Shown: one piece after another, positions 43,122 through 52,100 of the stretch
Layout of the letters: every line of letters begins with the position of its first letter
How positions within the stretch are numbered: position 1 is the stretch's first letter
Notes under the pieces: generated by a model
What the model was told of the DNA's origin: nothing
What the model saw: only the letters and a program-made list of their open reading frames with translations
Database searches by the model: none
Translations under genes and position numbers: made by a program
Assembly: GCA_030431255.1 (NCBI GenBank)
Contig: JAUIJL010000007.1
Location: forward strand, 186,001-250,000
Length of the DNA stretch: 64,000 nt
Source of the DNA: Thermoanaerobaculia bacterium
Lineage (GTDB): Bacteria; Acidobacteriota; Thermoanaerobaculia; Multivoradales; J023
Reading direction: 5' to 3'

Positions 43122-44540
43122 TCAAAGGCCCAAGCCGCCAAACGGGCCTCCCGGACCTCCCATCGGACCACCGCCCGAGCCGCCAAAACCGCCGAAACCA
43201 CCCTTTGGCGGACCACCTCCCATGCCGCCCTTGAGGGCTCGGCGAAGGAATTTTCCCTGGGTGCCTTTCATCATCTTGCGCATGGCCTGGTACTGCTTGA
43301 GCAAACGGTTGATGTCTTGAACGCGGGTCCCAGAGCCCTTGGCCACCCTCTTCTTGCGTTTGGCATTGAGGATCGCCGGCCGACGGCGCTCCTGGGGGGT
43401 CATGGAATTGATCATCGCCTCCACGCGCCGCAGCTCTTTTTCGTCCACTTGGGCGCCGGCCAAGCCCTTGAACGGCCCGACCTTGGGCATCAGCTCCAAG
43501 ATTTGGGACAGGGGGCCGAGGCGCTGGATCTGCCGGAGCTGATCTCTGAGGTCCTCAAGGGTGAAATCCTTGGACACGAAACGCTTGGCCAAACGCTCGG
43601 TCTCGTCGCGATCGAGGCCCTGCTCCGCCTTTTCGATCAGGGATAGGACGTCGCCCATGCCCAGAATGCGGGAGGTCATGCGATCCGGATGGAAGAGGGA
43701 GATGTCTTCCAGCTTCTCGCCGGTGCCGACAAAACGGATCGGCTTCTGCACCACGGTGCGGATTGACAACGCCGCTCCACCCCTGGAATCGCCGTCCATC
43801 TTGGTCAGCACCACGCCGGTCAGGTCGAGGATGCGGCTGAACTCCTGGGCGCTCTTGACCGCGTCTTGGCCGGTCATGGCGTCGGCGACGAAGAGGATTT
43901 CGTCCGGGGTCAGGATCTCGACCACCTGCTTCAGCTCACCCATCAGCTGCTCGTCGACGTGCAAACGGCCCGCGGAATCCACGATCACCACGTCGTGTCC
44001 GCGCTCGCGGGCGTATTTCACGCAGCGACGGGCGACTCCCAGGACGTCCTCCCCGGGCTCAGGAGTCATCACCGGCACGTCGACCTGCTCGCCCACCTGC
44101 CGGAGCTGCTCGACCGCGGCGGCGCGCTGCAAGTCGGCCGCCACCAACAGGGGTTGGCGCCCGGCTTTCTTCAAGCGCAGGGCGAGCTTGCCGGAAGTGG
44201 TGGTCTTACCCGAGCCTTGGAGACCACACATCATGGTGATCGACGGGCTGCTCTTGAAGCTCAGGTCCGCTCCGGGCTCTCCCAAGAGGTCCAGCAGCTC
44301 GTCGCGGACGATTTTGATCACCTGCTGAGCAGGGGTCAGACTCGCCAGCACCGCCTCGCCTTGGGCCCGCTCCCGAATGCGACCGACAAAGGTCCGCACC
44401 ACGCGGACGTTGACGTCCGCCTCGAGCAAGGCCAGGCGAATCTCCCGCAAGGCGACGTCGAGCACCTCTTTGGTGACTTTTCCTTCGCCTTTCAGCCGGG
44501 TGAATACACCCTGCAACTTATCCTGCAAGCCATCGAACAT
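43122..44540 (-). CDS. ffh: Signal recognition particle GTPase Ffh (SRP54)
   Basis: 472 residues. N domain, then the G domain with 'GLQGSGKTTT' (P-loop), 'VAADLQRAAAVEQL', 'VIVDSAGRLHVDEQL' and 'VVLTKMDGDSRGG', then the Met-rich M domain ('QYQAMRKMMKGTQGKF') that binds 4.5S RNA and signal peptides. The C-terminal 35 residues are Gly/Pro/Phe/Met-rich, a common feature of Ffh. It targets nascent membrane proteins to FtsY. First gene of the ribosomal cluster; 243 bases separate it from rpsP. Confidence 0.97.
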   Translation of the reverse strand: MFDGLQDKLQGVFTRLKGEGKVTKEVLDVALREIRLALLEADVNVRVVRTFVGRIRERAQGEAVLASLTPAQQVIKIVRDELLDLLGEPGADLSFKSSPSITMMCGLQGSGKTTTSGKLALRLKKAGRQPLLVAADLQRAAAVEQLRQVGEQVDVPVMTPEPGEDVLGVARRCVKYARERGHDVVIVDSAGRLHVDEQLMGELKQVVEILTPDEILFVADAMTGQDAVKSAQEFSRILDLTGVVLTKMDGDSRGGAALSIRTVVQKPIRFVGTGEKLEDISLFHPDRMTSRILGMGDVLSLIEKAEQGLDRDETERLAKRFVSKDFTLEDLRDQLRQIQRLGPLSQILELMPKVGPFKGLAGAQVDEKELRRVEAMINSMTPQERRRPAILNAKRKKRVAKGSGTRVQDINRLLKQYQAMRKMMKGTQGKFLRRALKGGMGGGPPKGGFGGFGGSGGGPMGGPGGPFGGLGL

Positions 44541-44730
44541 TCCGGGTCTCCCTGGTGCTGCGAATCGAGAGTGGCGCCGGCGGCGCCCAGAGGGGTCTCA
44601 GATCCTAAAACAACGGCATGAGCACCGCAACGCCGGGGCCGCGGAGGAAAACCGAGGCCGCGGAGAGAAACGGCACCGAACGCGGTATCGACGGGCCGTG
44701 CGGAATCGACAGGCGGGTGGGATGGTCCAA

Positions 44731-44770
44731 TGTGGAATGGCCACGTGGAATGACCCACGTGGAATGACCC
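44731..44770. repeat. 14-bp direct repeat upstream of the lipoprotein promoter
   Basis: Two exact copies of ACGTGGAATGACCC at 44743-44756 and 44757-44770, preceded by a degenerate third (TGTGGAATGGCC, 44731-44742). Position 33-70 bases before a -35 box would suit an activator or repressor binding array. Confidence 0.65.
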
Positions 44771-44802
44771 ACAGCGGAGCCCGGCGCGAAATTGACCGGA
44801 TC

Positions 44803-44830
44803 TTGACAGGTCCTTTCTATGGGCTAGTAT
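44803..44830 (+). promoter_or_regulatory. Sigma-70-type promoter
   Basis: Consensus -35 box TTGACA at 44803-44808, a 16-base spacer and TAGTAT at 44825-44830 as -10. It faces the lipoprotein and pyruvate kinase genes and would give a leader of about 75 bases. Confidence 0.65.
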
Positions 44831-44912
44831 TCGATTTTGGATCCTAAATTCTCAATCTACCTCCTTTCAAAACGCCTTGAAGCGCTCAAACCACCCATTT
44901 TGGAGATTCAAG

Positions 44913-45182
44913 ATGAAAAAGCTCAATAGCTGGATCTGCCTTCTGCTCTTGGTGGTCGCCGCCGGCATCTTGCCCGCCTGCAGCAGCAACGACGACGCCG
45001 ACCACGGCAAGACTAAATCCGATGCCGCAACTGCGGCTCAGCACGGCGAGGACCAGCCGCCGGAGCAGCAGGGTCTGCCGGAGAATCCTCAAGGCGATGC
45101 CCCCAGCGACGGCGACGCCCCGACCGACGACCACGACCCCGAGGGCGAAAGCACTCCAGCCCCGGTCGATTCCCGGGGTTGA
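44913..45182 (+). CDS. Small lipoprotein with an acidic disordered tail
   Basis: 89 residues from the ATG at 44913, with GGAGA upstream. The signal peptide ends in the lipobox Leu-Pro-Ala-Cys (Cys near residue 23). The mature part, rich in Asp, Glu, Pro and Gln, has no predicted fold. It is probably tethered to the envelope. It is followed 18 bases later by pyruvate kinase on the same strand, behind a shared promoter. I recognise no family. Confidence 0.75.
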   Translation: MKKLNSWICLLLLVVAAGILPACSSNDDADHGKTKSDAATAAQHGEDQPPEQQGLPENPQGDAPSDGDAPTDDHDPEGESTPAPVDSRG

Positions 45183-45200
45183 TCCCAAGGACAAAACAGC

Positions 45201-46670
45201 GTGACCCAAGTTTTCCAACGAGCCAAGATCGTCGCCACCATCGGCCCCGCCAGCTCCTCCGATGAGGTGCTGCACGACCTCCTAAAAGCAGGGGTCGACG
45301 TGGTGCGGCTGAACCTCTCCCACGGCGATCATGAATCCCACAGCCAGGTCATCCGCAGGGTGAGGCGGATCGCGGACCAGCAAAGGAAGTTCATCCCGGT
45401 GATCGCGGACCTAATGGGTCCGCGTTACCGGTTGTCCACCATCGAAGACGGCCCACGGCTTTTGGAGGCCGGTCAAAAGGTGACCTTCGGCGAGGGGGAT
45501 GTGGATCTGCCGGTGGAGGACGCCGAATTCCTCGATCACCTTCAGATGGATGAACGCATCTTGATCGACAACGGCCTGCTCGAGCTGAAGGTGTTGTCGA
45601 AGCTCGAAGGAAGGGTCGAAGCCGAGGTCGTCCACGGCGGTCACGTTTCCACCCGCAAGGGCATCAACCTGCCGGACACGGACCTCCCCTTCACCATCTC
45701 CGAGAAAGACCGCTCGGACATCGCGTTCGCCGCCCGCGAGAAGGTGGATTTCATCGCCGTGAGCTTCGTCGGCGGCCCGGAAGACCTGGACGCGATCCGC
45801 GCCGTCATGTCCGAGCACAAGAGCCTGATCCCGCTGGTGGCCAAGCTCGAGCGAGCCAAGGTGATCGAGAATCTGGTCGCCACCGTGCGCTCTTCCGACG
45901 CGGTGATGGTGGCCCGTGGCGACCTGGGGGTGGAGGTGCCGATCCACCAGGTGCCGGTGTTGCAAAAGAAAATCATCAACGCCGGACGACGCTGGGGCAA
46001 ACCGGTGATCGTGGCCACCCAGATGCTGGAATCTATGATGACCCAGCCCCGTCCAACCCGTGCCGAGACGTCGGACGTAGCCAACGCGGTTTTCGACGGC
46101 GCCGATGCCCTGATGCTCTCCGGTGAGACCGCGGCGGGCAAATTCCCGGTGCAATCCGTGGCCACCATGGCCGGGGTGATCCACGAAGCCGAGACCTTCC
46201 GGCGCCCCAAAGCCCTCGCCCTCGATTCGAAACGTCCGGAATTCTTGGTGCCCTTGGAAACCGAGCAAAAATACCTCACCGGCCGAGACGTGCACCTGGA
46301 GATCCCCGAGGTGGTCACCGCCGCCGCCGTGCACGCCTGTGACCGGCTGAACGTCAGCCAAATCGTGGCCTTCAGCCAAGGAGGATTTACGGCGCGCATG
46401 ATCGCTCGCTACCGCCCGGCGACTCCCATTACCGTCTTCAGCCGCAATATCGAGGTGGCTCGCCGGGTGCAGCTGGTCTGGGGAGCCCAGCCGGTGCTGA
46501 TGGACCATCCCGTCAACCACCACGACGAGGTGGTGGAAGCCGTCGACCGGATGCTGGTTCAACGGGATCTGGCCCAACCCGGCGACACGGTGATCATTCT
46601 GATGGGCGATCCGATCGACAAACGCCCCTTGACCAACCTGATGCGAGTGCACCGGGTACGACCCGCCTGA
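45201..46670 (+). CDS. pyk: Pyruvate kinase
   Basis: 489 residues from a GTG at 45201. Blocks are 'KIVATIGPASSS', 'LNLSHGDHESHS', 'LVAKLERAKVIENL', 'MVARGDLGVEVPIHQVP', 'KPVIVATQMLESM' and 'PRPTRAETSDVANAVFDGADALMLSGETAAG', the last read as its parts PRPTRAETSDVANAV and LMLSGETAAG. The enzyme makes pyruvate and ATP from phosphoenolpyruvate. The segment normally reading Gly-Pro-Lys/Glu-Ile-Arg is Gly-Pro-Arg-Tyr-Arg here; that position relates to potassium dependence in the family. The C-terminal domain is complete. Confidence 0.95.
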   Translation: MTQVFQRAKIVATIGPASSSDEVLHDLLKAGVDVVRLNLSHGDHESHSQVIRRVRRIADQQRKFIPVIADLMGPRYRLSTIEDGPRLLEAGQKVTFGEGDVDLPVEDAEFLDHLQMDERILIDNGLLELKVLSKLEGRVEAEVVHGGHVSTRKGINLPDTDLPFTISEKDRSDIAFAAREKVDFIAVSFVGGPEDLDAIRAVMSEHKSLIPLVAKLERAKVIENLVATVRSSDAVMVARGDLGVEVPIHQVPVLQKKIINAGRRWGKPVIVATQMLESMMTQPRPTRAETSDVANAVFDGADALMLSGETAAGKFPVQSVATMAGVIHEAETFRRPKALALDSKRPEFLVPLETEQKYLTGRDVHLEIPEVVTAAAVHACDRLNVSQIVAFSQGGFTARMIARYRPATPITVFSRNIEVARRVQLVWGAQPVLMDHPVNHHDEVVEAVDRMLVQRDLAQPGDTVIILMGDPIDKRPLTNLMRVHRVRPA

Positions 46671-46684
46671 TCGGACGCACCCGG

Positions 46685-46711
46685 CGTAGGGGCGGGGCTT
46701 GTCCCCGCCCG
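46685..46711. repeat. Palindromic CGTAGGGGCGGGG repeat
   Basis: An 8-bp perfect stem, GGGCGGGG (46690-46697) and CCCCGCCC (46703-46710), around CTTGT. It belongs to the same family as the units at 20604-20706 and lies between pyk and the convergent sulfatase-like gene, where it may also act as a hairpin between the two genes. Confidence 0.75.
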
Positions 46712-46776
46712 TTCCGGACCGAGAATCCGTTTCTTCCGAGACCAAGCGATTTGGTGTGCAATTCGTCGGTTTCACT

Positions 46777-46874
46777 GCGTAGAGGCGAATCTTGTATTCC
46801 CCCACAAGAGGAGCGTAGGGGCGAATCTTGTATTCGCCCACAAGAGGAATAGGGCGATCACGAGGATCGCCCCT
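46777..46874. repeat. 36-bp tandem repeat plus palindrome (GTAGGGGCGAATCTTGTATTC type)
   Basis: Two 36-bp units at 46777-46812 and 46813-46848 differ at two positions (GTAGAGG against GTAGGGG, and one C against G). They are followed by an inverted element, AGGGGCGATC-like, at about 46850-46874 (GGGCGATC-ACGAG-GATCGCCC). Non-coding, and typical of proliferating intergenic elements. Confidence 0.8.
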
Positions 46875-46902
46875 ACGTTCGGAATACTAGAAGTCAACCA
46901 GC

Positions 46903-48399
46903 TCAGCCGTCGACATATCCCAACGCCTCCAACTGCCGACGGCGCTCTTCGTCCAGCTCTATGGAGGGATCCGGAGTCTCCCCTTCTGAATCTGTTTTAG
47001 GCTTGCCCGCGGAATCCATCCGTTCGAGCCATGCCTCCAACTGGCCCTTCAGCTTCTGCGCTTGGTCGGGGAATTTCCTCACCACATTCCGGCTTTCCGC
47101 CGGATCCCGGTCCAGATCGTAGAGGGCGATGTGGTCGTGGCGACGGTTCAGGACCAGCTTGAACCGCTCGGTTCGCACACCGTAGAGCAGATTTCCGTAT
47201 TGAGCGAAGATCGCCTCAACTTCGATCTCTCCCGATTCGGAGGCCCCAGGGGGCGAGCTGCCGGAGGCCGACTCCAGGAGGTCCCGCCCCTCCATGCCCG
47301 ACGGAGCGGGTCCACCGATCCGGCTGTAAATGGTCGGCGCCACATCGACGGTGCTCACCAGACGATTCTCCACCCTGGGCTCAATGCCCGTCCCGACGAC
47401 GATCAGCGGCACTCGCAAGAGCTCGTCGTAGAGCGTCGCAGGGTGCAGCATTCCCCGATGCTCACCAAATTCCTCGCCATGGTCCGAGGTGATGATGGTC
47501 AGATGGTGGTTGAAGAAACCCGTCGCCTCGAGGTCGGCGAAGAGCTCTTTTAGGGTGTCGTCGGTGAATCGAATGCCCGCGTCGTAGAGGGCGTTGATGC
47601 GATCCATATCCGCGGCCGGAATCTCGTCGGCCCGATTCCTGAATTTGCGCAAATTTTTGCTGGTGGGTTCGAAGTCGCCGGCGGCGCCGTCAGCGTAAAG
47701 ATCGTCATACCCCCGCGGCGGGTCGTATGGGGAATGGATCTCATACGTGTGAAAGAACGCGAAGATCGGCCGCCCAGAGCCCAGGCCGGACCGAATCCTC
47801 GACAACAGCTTTCGAGCCGCCCGGCGGACGTTGACCGGACGGCTGTAGAAAGAGTCAAAGCCCTGGTCGAAGCCGAAATCCTCCGACATATATCCGCCAC
47901 CGGTCACTCCGATGGTGGTGTATCCCTGCTCCCGCAGCACCTCCGGCAGAAGCTGGAGCTCGTCCGGCAGCCGATGATCGGGGGATCGGGACAGGGCATC
48001 GAAGGAAACCCGATGAGTTTGCTGATAGGTCGAGGTGAATAGGGTGGCGTGGGACGGCGGCGTGCCATGGGTGTTGACGAAAGAATGGGTGAAGAGCACA
48101 CCGCGATCCGCCAGCTGCTGCAAAAACGGCGAGGTGTCGCGTCGGTAGCCGTAGGGGCTGAGCCGATCGGCTCTCAACGTGTCGAGTGAAATCAGTAGGA
48201 TATTCGGTCGCGGATCCCGTACTAGAGCCTTCGGCCCACATCCGATCGACCCCAGCACCCAACCCATCAGGGGCAAAGACATCAGCAGCAAAGACCACCG
48301 GCCCGATATCCGGCGCCGAGCGGCGACCTCAGCGGAGGATCCGCGCCGGCAGGATCCGCGCGGTGGCAGCGTCTGAAGGCTGGAATTCGAGGAGGTCAT
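46903..48399 (-). CDS. Sulfatase-family lipoprotein with Thr at the nucleophile position
   Basis: 498 residues from the ATG at 48399 (an upstream frame to 48507 runs into the promoter region). A long N-region ends in a membrane segment and a Cys (about residue 54, 'LGSIGCGPK'), probably a lipoprotein. The alkaline-phosphatase-superfamily blocks follow: 'NILLISLDTLRADRLSPYG' (metal Asp), 'NTHGTPPSHATLFTS' and 'IITSDHGEEFGEHRG'. In true sulfatases the second block reads Cys/Ser-x-Pro-Ser-Arg; here Thr (about residue 113) takes that place. Thr is the nucleophile in phosphoethanolamine and glycerol-phosphate transferases, so sulfatase activity is doubtful. Confidence 0.87.
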   Translation of the reverse strand: MTSSNSSLQTLPPRGSCRRGSSAEVAARRRISGRWSLLLMSLPLMGWVLGSIGCGPKALVRDPRPNILLISLDTLRADRLSPYGYRRDTSPFLQQLADRGVLFTHSFVNTHGTPPSHATLFTSTYQQTHRVSFDALSRSPDHRLPDELQLLPEVLREQGYTTIGVTGGGYMSEDFGFDQGFDSFYSRPVNVRRAARKLLSRIRSGLGSGRPIFAFFHTYEIHSPYDPPRGYDDLYADGAAGDFEPTSKNLRKFRNRADEIPAADMDRINALYDAGIRFTDDTLKELFADLEATGFFNHHLTIITSDHGEEFGEHRGMLHPATLYDELLRVPLIVVGTGIEPRVENRLVSTVDVAPTIYSRIGGPAPSGMEGRDLLESASGSSPPGASESGEIEVEAIFAQYGNLLYGVRTERFKLVLNRRHDHIALYDLDRDPAESRNVVRKFPDQAQKLKGQLEAWLERMDSAGKPKTDSEGETPDPSIELDEERRRQLEALGYVDG

Positions 48400-48544
48400 C
48401 ACGTTGATCGGGAAGCTATCACCGTGCTCCGGCGAGCTGGTAATATTCGGTCTGCGGTTTGGAGTGGAAATTCTTCGGATAGATATCCCCGGACACGGCT
48501 CGAGCATCTATCCGTTCAAGCCATTGAGCGTTAGGAGCTCAGAG

Positions 48545-49078
48545 GTGACTCGTTATCCAGTGGATCCGAATGTAGAGGTCTCAGGGGCTGTCGTGGTCGC
48601 CGTGGTCGAGGTGATGGGGGCCTTCCGCTCCGTTGCGCTCGGCATCTTGGCCAAGAACAACATCGTCGAGCCCAAGCCACACCTCTGGTACAACCTGCGA
48701 GACTGGCTCGCGTCCTTTGACACCATCATCTCGGAGGTCGGCCCCAACACCCTCCACCAAATCGGCCGTCAGGTGTCGGGCACGGCTCCGATTCCACCCC
48801 ATATCGACAGCCTACATAAGGTCTACAGCAACCTCGACGAGGCCTATTACTCCCAACACCGAGGTGGCGACATCGGCCACTATCACTACATCTCCACGGG
48901 CGAGCGGACCGGCACCATGATCTCCACCACCGCCTACCCGACCGAATTCGACCGGGGCATCTTGACCGCGTTGGCCGAGCGCTTCGAGCCCCTATCCCTG
49001 GTCGACATCCAGCTCGACGAAATGTCCGAAACTCGCCTCAAGGGCGGCGACTCCTGCACTTTCTTGATCTCCTGGTGA
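48545..49078 (+). CDS. Hypothetical protein resembling V4R/heme-NO-binding-like domains
   Basis: 177 residues from a GTG at 48545 with AGGAG 7 bases upstream, a clear start signal; the longer frame to 48404 would run back into the sulfatase promoter. No signal peptide. The pattern 'NLRDWLASFDTIISEVGPNTL', 'GDIGHYHYISTGERTGTM', 'YPTEFDRGILTALAERF' and the C-terminal 'KGGDSCTFLISW' resembles small-molecule sensor domains of the 4-vinyl reductase/heme-NO-binding type. This is a weak resemblance and the ligand is unknown. It precedes the FG-GAP gene by 61 bases. Confidence 0.62.
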   Translation: MTRYPVDPNVEVSGAVVVAVVEVMGAFRSVALGILAKNNIVEPKPHLWYNLRDWLASFDTIISEVGPNTLHQIGRQVSGTAPIPPHIDSLHKVYSNLDEAYYSQHRGGDIGHYHYISTGERTGTMISTTAYPTEFDRGILTALAERFEPLSLVDIQLDEMSETRLKGGDSCTFLISW

Positions 49079-49139
49079 GCCCCGGCTCTTTCCGATCAGC
49101 GACTCGTGATCGCCCCAAGACTGCGAAGGAAACTTCAAT

Positions 49140-52100
49140 ATGCACACCCTCTCCGATCCCTCCAAAGGCTGCTCGGCCTTTCCTGCCCGCTTCGTGGTCT
49201 GTACGCTGCTGGTCTGGACATTGTTCTGTGTCGCCATGCTGCAAGGGAGCATCGCGATGGCGGTCTCACCGGAAGCCGCGAATCTCCGCGACCGCGGATT
49301 TGCCGAGCTCGAGAATGAGAATCCGGATCAAGCCGAGGCCACCTATCGCCGGCTGATCGAGCTGGTGGACGACGATCCCTTAGGGCACGGCAATCTGGCC
49401 ATCGCTCTGCTGCGTCAACAGAAATACGACGACGCCTTGGCGGCGATCGAAAAAGCTCTGGAGCTGGCGCCGAATCGACCGGATTTAATGGCCATTCGCA
49501 GCGAGGTCCGTCAGTGGATGGGGGATCTGGAGGGGGCCTTGGCCGACCTGGACCAGGCGTCCCAAGCAGCGCCGAGCGACTTGGAGATTCTCTACGCCAC
49601 CTATTCCGCGGCGGGCACCCTACGCACCCCGGAAGCGGATCCGATCGCCGCCCGCGTGCTGAAACGCCTAGCCGAGCTGCGACCGGAGAATGTGGTGGTC
49701 TTGCTTCAGCTCGGCCAACGGGCCATCGCCGACGGCGACCGGGCTCTGGCCAGCACCGTTTTCCTGCGGGTCGAAGAGCTGCTGTGGCAGGTCCAACCCA
49801 TCGCCTTTCGGGCTTTGGACATGGTCAAAGAGAGCCTCAAAGCCGACGACCTCAGCTCGGCCCGGGTGCCGGCGGTGCGCTTGGAGAACGTGCTCAAGGT
49901 CAGCCCCATGTTTCGTGAAAGCTTGCGCGAGCTGAAAACCGGCATTCAAGGCATCCCCATTCAACGATTCGCGGCAGAGCCCCCCGACACCGATTTCGGG
50001 CCTCCCGTCGAGATCAGCCTCCGGGCCCGGGTCATGGACGCACGAGCCGGCGCGGGCAAAGCGCTGGGAGTCGGCGATTTCGACGGCGACTCCAAAGCCG
50101 ACCTCTGCCGCATCCGAGTCGACGGCGTCCTGGAGATCCGTCTGGCCGCCAAAGCTTGGGACATCGCCTCCGAGCTGCCGGCCCCGGAGCTCGACCGGTT
50201 GCAAGTGGTCGACATCGACAATAACGGAGCCCTCGACATTTTGGGTTTCGGTCCCGAGATCGGTCACGTTTGGCTCGGCCAGGGCGACGGCACCTTCACC
50301 CGAGCGGAGGCGGATCTCGGGCTGGGCGAAGCGGGTGCGCGGGGACACGAGGTGGTGGATTTCGACATCGAGGGAGATCTCGATTTGGTCCTGGTAGGCG
50401 GCGCCTCTGGACCCGCGGACCTCTACCGGAATTCGCTGCTCGGGCCCCTCGAGCGGGTCGGCACCCAAAGCCTGCCGCGGTTGCCCAACAGCGCCCCGGA
50501 ATCGGTGTTTTCCGCCGACATCGACCGCGACGGTGACCTCGACCTTCTGGTCGCCCATGCCCGGGGCATTCAATGGCTCGACAATCTGCGCCAGGGCCGC
50601 TTCGTCGACCGAACCGCCTCCGCCGGCGTGCAGCCGGATGCACCCATGCGGTCCGCGGTCGCCGTGGATCTCGACCAAGACGGCTTTCCCGACGCGATCG
50701 CCGTGGGACAAGGTGTGCGCATCTGGAGCAATCAAGCCGGACCCGGAGATCGACGACGGCTGGTCACCACCACCCCGAAGGGTCTACCCTCGGATGGTGA
50801 CTTCCATCAGGTCGTGGCCACGGATTTGGACAACGACGGCAGGAAGGATCTGGTCATAGTCGGGCCCAAAGGGCTCGCCGCCTTCGGCCAGAAGGCCGAC
50901 GGCAGCTTCCGCGCTCTACCCCTCACGACCGAGCCTGGCGCCGCGGAAAGCGCCACCGAAAACGCCATCGAAAGCGAGGAAGGCTCACCCGGCGCCGCGC
51001 CTGAAACCGCCATCTCCGCGGTCGTGACCGCCGACCTCGACGGCGATGGCGACCTCGACTTGATCAGCTCCGGCGCCGCCGGCTTGCACCGTTACGAAAA
51101 CCTCGGTGGCGACCAGAACCGCTGGCTGGCTCTGCGCCTGCGCGGCCTGGACAAAGGCAGCTCGAAAAACAACTTCTTTGGCGCCGGTTCCTTGGTCGAG
51201 GTGCGCACGGGTCAGGCCTACCAATTTCTCGAGGCTCGTGGCGACGTCCTGCACGTCGGCCTCGGCAAACAAACCCAAGCCGACTCCGTGCGGGTGGTGT
51301 GGACCAACGGCGTGCCCCAAAACCGACTGGACCTCAAGGGCAACCAGCAGGTGGTGGAGGAGCAGCTGCTCAAGGGTAGCTGTCCGTTCCTCTATGCCTG
51401 GGACGGTGAGAAATTTGCCTTCGTCACCGATCTACTGTGGGGAGCTCCCCTCGGCCTGCCCGCCGCACCCGGCGTTTGGGTGGGATCGGACCCCTCGGAG
51501 CTGGTGCGGGTCGACGGCCTGAAAGAAGATCGCGGCCGTTATGCCCTGCGCATCACGGAGGAGCTGTGGGAAGCGGCCTTCTTCGACCGAGCTCGCCTGT
51601 GGGTGGTCGACCATCCCGCGGACGTGGAGCCCGCTTCCAATTTACGCATCGTGCCCGGTCCCGCCGGCGCCGAGCTCGCGGATCGGGATCGAGTCCTGGG
51701 GGCCCGGAATCTGCGTCCGGTTTCCGCGGCGTGGGACGGTCGCGGCCGAGACGTCACGGAGCGGGTTCAGGCCCGGGATGAGGTCTATGCCGACGGCTAC
51801 CGTCCAAGCCCTTACCAAGGGGTCGCCGAGCCGTGGACTTTCACCTTCGAGCTCGGTGAAACCCCTGAACGCCCCGTCCGGTTGCACCTGGACGGCTGGA
51901 TTTTCCCGGCCGACGCAAGCCTCAATTTGGCGGTCGCTCAGCGAGACGATCTACCCTATCTGCCCCCTCGCCTGGAAGTCGAAACCGCCGACGGTTGGCA
52001 AACCCTGATCGACAACATGGGTTTCCCGCCGGGAAAGACCAAAACCATGGTGGTGGATCTGCCGACCCTTCCGGCCGGCGCCTCCAAGCTGAGGATGGTC

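Larger units (their letters stand above)
44541..44912. other. Divergent intergenic region between ffh and a lipoprotein gene
   Basis: About 370 bases. It must hold the promoter of ffh on the left. On the right it has a short tandem repeat (44731-44770), a sigma-70-like promoter (44803-44830) and the leader of the lipoprotein gene. I looked for an SRP RNA near ffh and saw none of its conserved core. Confidence 0.55.

Noticed and set aside
44541-44912. SRP RNA near ffh
   Set aside because: The conserved 4.5S core (GGAA tetraloop with the asymmetric loop) was not found in this spacer.
45411-46841. A 476-codon minus-strand frame
   Set aside because: Antisense to pyruvate kinase and starting within intergenic repeats.
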